A program made the position numbers and the translations under genes. Below are positions 4,673 to 9,478 of a DNA stretch of 9,478 nucleotides, in pieces. This DNA comes from Anaerolineae bacterium (GTDB lineage Bacteria; Chloroflexota; Anaerolineae; B4-G1; SLSP01), in the NCBI GenBank assembly GCA_016928755.1, contig JAFGKB010000167.1, forward strand, positions 1 through 9,478, in the 5' to 3' direction. Below the pieces are notes generated by a model. The model was not told where the DNA came from. It was given only the letters and a program-made list of their open reading frames with translations, and ran no database searches. The stretch's first letter is position 1; every line of letters begins with the position of its first letter.

Positions 4673-7600
4673 ATGGAAGAACAATCCAGAAATCCAAATA
4701 CTCATAGAATCACATTTCTAAGATGGGGTATTATCATCATTCTCCTCCTCTCAGTGTTAGGAGCCTACCAATCCGGTATCCTGCTACCTCGAAAAGACAG
4801 GTTACACATTGCTGTGGTAGGGCCGTTTACCGGGACTGATGCCGCATATGGGCGCGAGATGTACAGGGGTATTAAGCTGTATGTCGATGAAGTTAACAAA
4901 AACGGCGGCATTAACGGAAAAGACATCAAAATTCATATATACGATGACCAAAATGACCCCAATATGGCACAGGCGATAGCGAAACAGATTGCCCAGGATA
5001 ACCAAACCCTGATTGTCCTAGGCCATCACACCAATGAGACTTCCAGCGCAGCCGGAACCAGCTACCGTGAATTTGGGATTCCCGTTATAACAGGTTCAGC
5101 ACCCGGAGAAGCGCTTGTCAAAGGGAACGAATGGTACTTCCGCGTAATCTTTAATAGCCAGTCAGAGGGTAATTTTCTTGCCAGTTATGTATCAGAAGTA
5201 CTGGACAAGAAGACCACCACGATTATCTATGACCCCCAAGATAGCGATAGCGCGGCATTAATTACCGCATTTACCAAGACTTACCAAACACTGTGGGGCA
5301 AAGTCAACAGCATATGGGAAATAGATTCCGAAAACCTGGAAGAGAGCGTTGATGAGGTCATCAGGAAGTTAGTGGATGCCCATATGCAAGATAAAGATTC
5401 AGACGTGCTCTTTTTAGCAATGAAGCCTACACAGGCACAAAAAATCATTATCGCCCTTAAGCGTAAACGATTGGATTATCTGACAATTGCCGGTCATACA
5501 TTAGGGGAAACCGCCTTCAGTGAGAGTTTCAAAGAAGAACTGGAAGAAAAAGAAAGACCCGGTTATTTTACAAACGGCTTATATGCAGCCTCACACATTA
5601 TCTTTAATATAGCCGGTCAGGAAGCGCAAGACTTTAGAGCAAAATACCAGAAAGCCTACAAAACCAACCCTGAGTGGCTGTCGGCCAGCTATTATGATGC
5701 AACGAAGATCGCTTTTGCGGCTATCGAATCTGCCGAAGAGCAAGCTACCCTGAGAGAAACCCGCTTACAAATCAGGCAGCACCTGGCAGATATCAATAGC
5801 CCGGAAAAATCTATCCGGGGGACCACCGGCGCCATCTATTTCGACAGTTATGGAGATGCTGTAAAGCCCGTGAACCTGGGCGTGTTTGCCAATCAAGAGT
5901 TTATCTCCTCATTAACCCAACTCCAACCGGTTTCAATGGTCAATATCAATGTAGATACTTTAAAGCAAGATCTCAAGGACAAACATATCCTATGGATGGG
6001 CCAGGAATTTATGTATAAGACGGGGGTCGTGTATACCGGGGTAAAAATCAACCAGATTGAGGATTTCAACGTTCAAGACTTGACTTATAACCTGGATTTC
6101 TATCTCTGGTTCCGTTACCAAAACCAGTTCGAAGTCGCTAATATCGTATTTTCTAACGCCGATGGAGATATTACACTGGGAGAACCTATTGAACACACGA
6201 CAGCGGGGGATACTACTTACAGCCTCTACCACGTTAACGGTCGCTTTAAGGCTGATTTTTTACCCGGACAGCGGGTTTTTAGACAACACACTTTGGGCAT
6301 TAGCTTCCACCATAGGGAATTAGACCATCACAATTTAATCTATGTCGCGGATGTATTGGGAATGGGTTTAGACCAAGGCGAAATCCCCTTAACCGAATTA
6401 AGGCAGATTCAGGTTCATAGTACTTTACCGGACTGGCACATCCAACGTATCTGGAGTTTCAGAGAGATTATCGAGCAGAGTGCATTAGGTGATCCCACCA
6501 CCTTCGATGTCTCCGGTGGCAATATAACCTATTCCCAATTTAACACGGCTATCCAAATAAGGAAGAATGAATTCACATTACGCCGTCTTATGCCGGAAGA
6601 TTCCGCCGGGTATCTCTTGATGCTAAGCTTTACAGTTGCTCTTATCCTTACGCTGGCCAGCAAAAATTATATTTCCAAATACATCTGGTTTTTCCAGGCT
6701 GGCTTTGTACTCTTAGCCCTACTCACCGGTGAGATTGTTATGTTGAGTAACCTGGAGAAAAAGGTTACAACCTATTACCTGGAAGCCATCGTGCTAGGAT
6801 TTGATATGCTCTGGTGGTTTATACCGGCTCTGCTCATCCATATGGCAATAGAACGCTTTATATGGTTTCCCCTGGAGCAAAAGGTAAGTCGTGCCGTCCC
6901 GGCAGTTATCCGTAATCTAATCGCTTTTATTATCTACCTACTCGCCTTATTTGGAGTCATAGCCTATGTATTCAACCGCCCAGTTACAGGTGTCTTGGCC
7001 AGTACCGGATTAGTCGCAATGATCGTCGGATTGGCAATCCAGCTTAACCTGGCAAATATCTTTTCTGGTATTACGGTTAATCTCGAACACCCTTTTCACA
7101 TCGGAGATTGGGTCAAAATAGATGGGTATGATGAAGGAGAAGTACTCGATATAAGCTGGCGCTCTACCAAAGTCCGCGCACGTAATCAGGCAATTCTGAG
7201 TATCCCCAATAGCGTCATGGATAAAGCTGCTATCCAGAACTACAACCATAACGCAGGAAACCATACCCGGCAGATTGCGGTCCGGGTCGCCCCTGGGCAA
7301 TCCCCCAAACGGGTCAGAAAGTTAATCCTGGATGCCGTGTACGCCACCGATAAAGTATTGCTTACGCCTCCCCCCCAGGTCTATTTTGAAAAGTCCGAAC
7401 TACAACACGGGATTTTATACAATGTAACCTTTGCCACAGATGATTACGCGGGAATACAAAGCCTGATCGAAAACGTCTGGGAGAATATCTGGACACACCT
7501 GACCCGCGCAGGAATTCCATTTTTTAAAGATACCGAGGTTCTCGAAGGCCGTATCATCAACCCAATAGATATACTGCGCGAAATAGATACCTTTGTGCCC

Positions 7601-8068
7601 TTCTCCGAAGCCGATAAACAATATCTGAGCCAACAGATGAAAAAACATCATTTTTCCCCAAATCATTATATTGTGCAGCAAGGAGATAAAGGAGATTCCA
7701 TATTTGCAATCCTAGAAGGGGCCGTTAGTGTCCAATTAAAGATGGGAAATGATGAAACCCTTGAAATCGCACGCCTGGGAGCCGGAGACTTTTTCGGTGA
7801 GATTTCGCTATTGACCGGGGAGCCAAGAATGACCAGTATCATCACCCTCACAGAAACTTATCTTTATGAAATTACCAAGGCAGATATTGCGCCCTCTATC
7901 AAAGCACAGCCAGAGGTTTCCCTGCGCCTCAGTGAAATACTCACACAACGTAAGCTGGAAACCAAATCCCAGGAAGAAGCCCATCAAATTGAAGATAATA
8001 TAGATAAAGCAACCCTTTACAGACAAATTCTGAACAAGATACAGAAGTACTTCAAATTATCACCCTAA
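4673..8068 (+). CDS. Multi-domain receptor channel: LivJ-type binding domain, Cys-loop-like sandwich, MscS pore, cyclic-nucleotide-binding domain
   Basis: A 1131-residue membrane protein. Residues 14-33 are an uncleaved anchor. Residues 44-415 are a LivJ-type periplasmic binding domain (IAVVGPFTGTDAAYG, VDEVNKNGGINGK, IHIYDDQNDP, IPVITGSA). Residues about 440-600 are a beta-rich domain resembling pentameric-channel ligand-binding domains (TGVKINQIEDF, TYNLDFYLWFRY, HTLGISF, LPDWHI). Transmembrane helices are near 645-663, 670-692, 703-726, 745-767 and 771-795. The last is the MscS pore helix (GLVAMIVGLAIQLNLANIFSG), followed by the MscS beta domain (PFHIGDWVKIDG, GEVLDISWRST, SIPNS). Residues about 970-1090 are a cyclic-nucleotide-binding domain (FGEISLLTGEPR). 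Six helices with the N-terminus inside put the binding domains in the periplasm and the C-terminus in the cytoplasm, as MscS needs. AAGGA (4659-4663) supports the start. Ligands are unknown; transport or tension gating is unproven. Confidence 0.9.
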   Translation: MEEQSRNPNTHRITFLRWGIIIILLLSVLGAYQSGILLPRKDRLHIAVVGPFTGTDAAYGREMYRGIKLYVDEVNKNGGINGKDIKIHIYDDQNDPNMAQAIAKQIAQDNQTLIVLGHHTNETSSAAGTSYREFGIPVITGSAPGEALVKGNEWYFRVIFNSQSEGNFLASYVSEVLDKKTTTIIYDPQDSDSAALITAFTKTYQTLWGKVNSIWEIDSENLEESVDEVIRKLVDAHMQDKDSDVLFLAMKPTQAQKIIIALKRKRLDYLTIAGHTLGETAFSESFKEELEEKERPGYFTNGLYAASHIIFNIAGQEAQDFRAKYQKAYKTNPEWLSASYYDATKIAFAAIESAEEQATLRETRLQIRQHLADINSPEKSIRGTTGAIYFDSYGDAVKPVNLGVFANQEFISSLTQLQPVSMVNINVDTLKQDLKDKHILWMGQEFMYKTGVVYTGVKINQIEDFNVQDLTYNLDFYLWFRYQNQFEVANIVFSNADGDITLGEPIEHTTAGDTTYSLYHVNGRFKADFLPGQRVFRQHTLGISFHHRELDHHNLIYVADVLGMGLDQGEIPLTELRQIQVHSTLPDWHIQRIWSFREIIEQSALGDPTTFDVSGGNITYSQFNTAIQIRKNEFTLRRLMPEDSAGYLLMLSFTVALILTLASKNYISKYIWFFQAGFVLLALLTGEIVMLSNLEKKVTTYYLEAIVLGFDMLWWFIPALLIHMAIERFIWFPLEQKVSRAVPAVIRNLIAFIIYLLALFGVIAYVFNRPVTGVLASTGLVAMIVGLAIQLNLANIFSGITVNLEHPFHIGDWVKIDGYDEGEVLDISWRSTKVRARNQAILSIPNSVMDKAAIQNYNHNAGNHTRQIAVRVAPGQSPKRVRKLILDAVYATDKVLLTPPPQVYFEKSELQHGILYNVTFATDDYAGIQSLIENVWENIWTHLTRAGIPFFKDTEVLEGRIINPIDILREIDTFVPFSEADKQYLSQQMKKHHFSPNHYIVQQGDKGDSIFAILEGAVSVQLKMGNDETLEIARLGAGDFFGEISLLTGEPRMTSIITLTETYLYEITKADIAPSIKAQPEVSLRLSEILTQRKLETKSQEEAHQIEDNIDKATLYRQILNKIQKYFKLSP

Positions 8069-8084
8069 AAAGGATATATAGAGA

Positions 8085-9212
8085 ATGACGCATAACTACC
8101 TGAGAATGGCCCTATTGATAACTATAGCCGGACTGGCACTTACCGCCTGTTCAGAAACCCCCACCCCCAATCCGGTATTATTACCGCTTGAACTTCTCCC
8201 CACAAAGACAGCTATACCCATAGATTCCAATGACAACCTAATAAAAGCTCCTCCTGGACAAAGAGTAGATATGGTATTCTTACCTAAATTCTTGGGCATT
8301 ATGATATTCGACCAGGCCTACGAAGGCGCCTTAAAAGCCCATACAGAGCTTGGTAACCCCGGTAAATTAGATCTCATCGGCCCGCTGCCAAACGAAAGGA
8401 ATGATATCCAAATTAAAATCGCTCGTAACGCTATCGAGCAAGGGACACAAGCCCTGATGATTTCCAACAATGCAGGGGATAAGATGGTGGCAGTGACCCA
8501 ACCGGCGATAGAGAATGGTCTTACAATCGTCACCTGGGATTCTTCAATCCCCACAACGGAAGGGCAACAACTCTTTGTCGCGCAAGTGGACTTCGCGGAA
8601 ACCGGCGAAGTGATGGCCAATATGGCAACCCATATCCTCGGAGAAGAGGGGGGGAAGTTCGCGATTCTATCGGCCAGCCAGGACTCTTCAAATCAGAATG
8701 CCTGGATAGCGGCAATGCAAACCGTACTCCAGAAGCCTGAATACAAAAACCTGAAATTACTCGAAGTCGTATATGGAGAAGATAACGCCAACATAAGTTA
8801 TGCCAAAACTCTGGAACTGATAGCGCGTTACCCGGACCTGGAATTAATTGTGGCCCCAACAACTATAGGGATTGCGGCGGCTGCCAGAGCATTACAAGAC
8901 AATGGATTATGCGAACAGGTACAGGTCAGCGGGCTAGGATTACCAGAAGAGATGGTAACTTACACCCTGGATGGTTGTGCCCCAGAATTCGCTTTATGGA
9001 GTTTTACAGACCTAGGCTACCTGACCTATTACACAACTTATCTTTTAGCCACCGGAACAATTAAAGGGGAAGCCGGCGAGAGCTTTAAAGCCGGTCAACT
9101 GGGAATTTACACGATAGAGGAAGACCCCACTCGCGAGGATGGTCTGCGCGTTTTAATGGGGCCATTTACAATTTATACCGCAGACAATGTGGTAATGGCA
9201 CTGTTACAGTAA
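8085..9212 (+). CDS. RhaS/LsrB-like sugar-binding lipoprotein
   Basis: A 375-residue periplasmic binding protein of the type I sugar group. A lipoprotein signal ends in LALTAC with Cys22 as the lipidated residue, then a Pro/Thr-rich tether to about residue 58. The binding fold runs from 61: VDMVFLPKFLGIMIFDQAYE, ALMISNNAGDK, IVTWDSSIP with Asp152 where relatives contact sugar, VDFAETGEVMANM, and SGLGLPEEM. Relatives deliver rhamnose or autoinducer-2 to ABC importers; the ligand here is not readable. Cys276 and Cys298 might pair. The gene starts 16 nt after the channel gene, with AAGGA (8069-8073) upstream, so the two are almost certainly co-transcribed. No ABC permease or ATPase gene follows in the window, which suggests a sensing or docking role, or an importer encoded elsewhere. 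Confidence 0.88.
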   Translation: MTHNYLRMALLITIAGLALTACSETPTPNPVLLPLELLPTKTAIPIDSNDNLIKAPPGQRVDMVFLPKFLGIMIFDQAYEGALKAHTELGNPGKLDLIGPLPNERNDIQIKIARNAIEQGTQALMISNNAGDKMVAVTQPAIENGLTIVTWDSSIPTTEGQQLFVAQVDFAETGEVMANMATHILGEEGGKFAILSASQDSSNQNAWIAAMQTVLQKPEYKNLKLLEVVYGEDNANISYAKTLELIARYPDLELIVAPTTIGIAAAARALQDNGLCEQVQVSGLGLPEEMVTYTLDGCAPEFALWSFTDLGYLTYYTTYLLATGTIKGEAGESFKAGQLGIYTIEEDPTREDGLRVLMGPFTIYTADNVVMALLQ

Positions 9213-9254
9213 TAACCGTCACAGTCTTTTTGACAATCCTGATAATGCCATTAC
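9192..9254 (+). repeat. Nine-base inverted repeat spanning the end of the lipoprotein gene
   Basis: GTAATGGCA (9192-9200) and TGCCATTAC (9246-9254) are perfect reverse complements with 45 nt between them, including the stop codon. The inner part carries ACTGTTACAGT (9200-9210), itself a palindrome, and CTTTTT at 9226-9231. The structure may slow transcription at the operon end, but it does not look like a standard terminator. Confidence 0.3.
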
Positions 9255-9257
9255 ATT
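9230..9257 (+). promoter_or_regulatory. Possible promoter after the lipoprotein gene
   Basis: TTGACA (9230-9235, perfect) and TACATT (9252-9257, four of six) with a 16-nt spacer. The start point would fall next to the ATG at 9265, so any message for that ORF would be leaderless. It overlaps the right arm of the inverted repeat. Confidence 0.25.
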
Positions 9258-9264
9258 ACGTAAC

Positions 9265-9429
9265 ATGGAAAAAGAAGAGATCACACAAATACTCCGGGGG
9301 TTTATTCGTTACCAGTACAACCAGTTCATCACACTAACAAAACTGAATGAGACCCACCTGGGTAGAAGTCATCTCTATGCTACCCGAGTCCAAAAACTTG
9401 TATTGAAGTCCAGAGTCAGCCTGACCTAG
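9265..9429 (+). CDS. Small ORF of unknown function, 54 residues
   Basis: The reading frame begins MEKEEITQILRGFIRYQYNQ and ends with a TAG at 9427-9429. It is basic and without a family I recognise. No ribosome binding site precedes the ATG. Its last third overlaps the Rpn-like fragment in another frame, and the fragment has the stronger protein signature, so this ORF may be non-functional sequence left by a deletion. Confidence 0.15.
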   Translation: MEKEEITQILRGFIRYQYNQFITLTKLNETHLGRSHLYATRVQKLVLKSRVSLT

Positions 9430-9478
9430 AGTTTGCCCGGCGGATGTACACCTACAACTACCGCATATTCGACCATTA
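9366..9478 (+). pseudogene. Rpn-family (PD-(D/E)XK) nuclease/putative transposase fragment, N-terminus missing, runs off the window
   Basis: The frame open from 9366 to the window end encodes TCIEVQSQPDLEFARR (from 9396) followed by MYTYNYRIFDH. This is the characteristic core of the Rpn/YhgA-like recombination-promoting nuclease family, where the Glu and Gln of EVQ belong to the PD-(D/E)XK active site. In intact members about 60 or more residues precede this core. Here a TAG at 9363-9365 closes the frame only about ten residues upstream, and no other frame upstream shows the missing part. It is therefore probably 5'-truncated. A frameshift or a sequencing error is also possible. The downstream part lies outside the window. 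Confidence 0.55.

Noticed and set aside
8530..8862. Minus-strand 110-residue ORF opposite the lipoprotein gene
   Set aside because: Shadow of a clear binding-protein gene; the translation has no family features.
9200..9231. Possible terminator ACTGT...ACAGT followed by CTTTTT after the lipoprotein gene
   Set aside because: The stem is only five base pairs with a 16-nt loop and no GC-rich extension, too weak to call.

Overview
The window is bacterial, of middling GC by eye, with densely packed genes that mostly carry clear Shine-Dalgarno sites. The mix suggests an environmental, multicellular-type or Chloroflexota-like bacterium: a membrane-anchored HhH protein whose C-terminus resembles proteins I associate with Chloroflexota, an Ig/LysM surface protein, a UPF0175/DUF3368 toxin-antitoxin pair, ATCCGTG-type intergenic repeats and a GntR/UTRA regulator. 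The lineage is an inference and is not proven by any marker here.

Layout. Positions 1-324 are non-coding, with ATCCGTG/CACGGAT repeats, a perfect 14-bp palindrome and a possible promoter. Positions 325-1993 hold two genes for single-pass membrane proteins (coiled coil plus helix-hairpin-helix; then two Ig-like repeats plus LysM), closed by a hairpin terminator at 2021-2055. Positions 2143-3776 hold an aldo/keto reductase followed closely by a UPF0175 antitoxin and a DUF3368 PIN-like toxin. The toxin gene converges on a GntR/UTRA regulator (3773-4501, minus strand), and the two share a CTAG stop.

The most interesting part is 4502-9212. Divergent from the GntR gene is a 1131-residue protein. 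It joins an N-terminal membrane anchor, a LivJ-type periplasmic binding domain, a beta-sandwich region that resembles the ligand-binding domain of pentameric Cys-loop-type channels, five transmembrane helices ending in an MscS pore and beta domain, and a C-terminal cyclic-nucleotide-binding domain. This is a candidate multi-input ligand-gated channel, with periplasmic and cytoplasmic sensors on one MscS-type pore. A RhaS/LsrB-like sugar-binding lipoprotein gene follows 16 nt later, with no ABC permease or ATPase in the window. The working model is a GntR-controlled small-molecule sensing unit in which the lipoprotein and the channel detect related solutes. That model is inference; the domain assignments (apart from the middle domain) are direct readings of motifs.

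The right end (9213-9478) holds a weak small ORF and a fragment of a Rpn-family (PD-(D/E)XK) nuclease/putative transposase that lacks its normal N-terminus in the visible frame.
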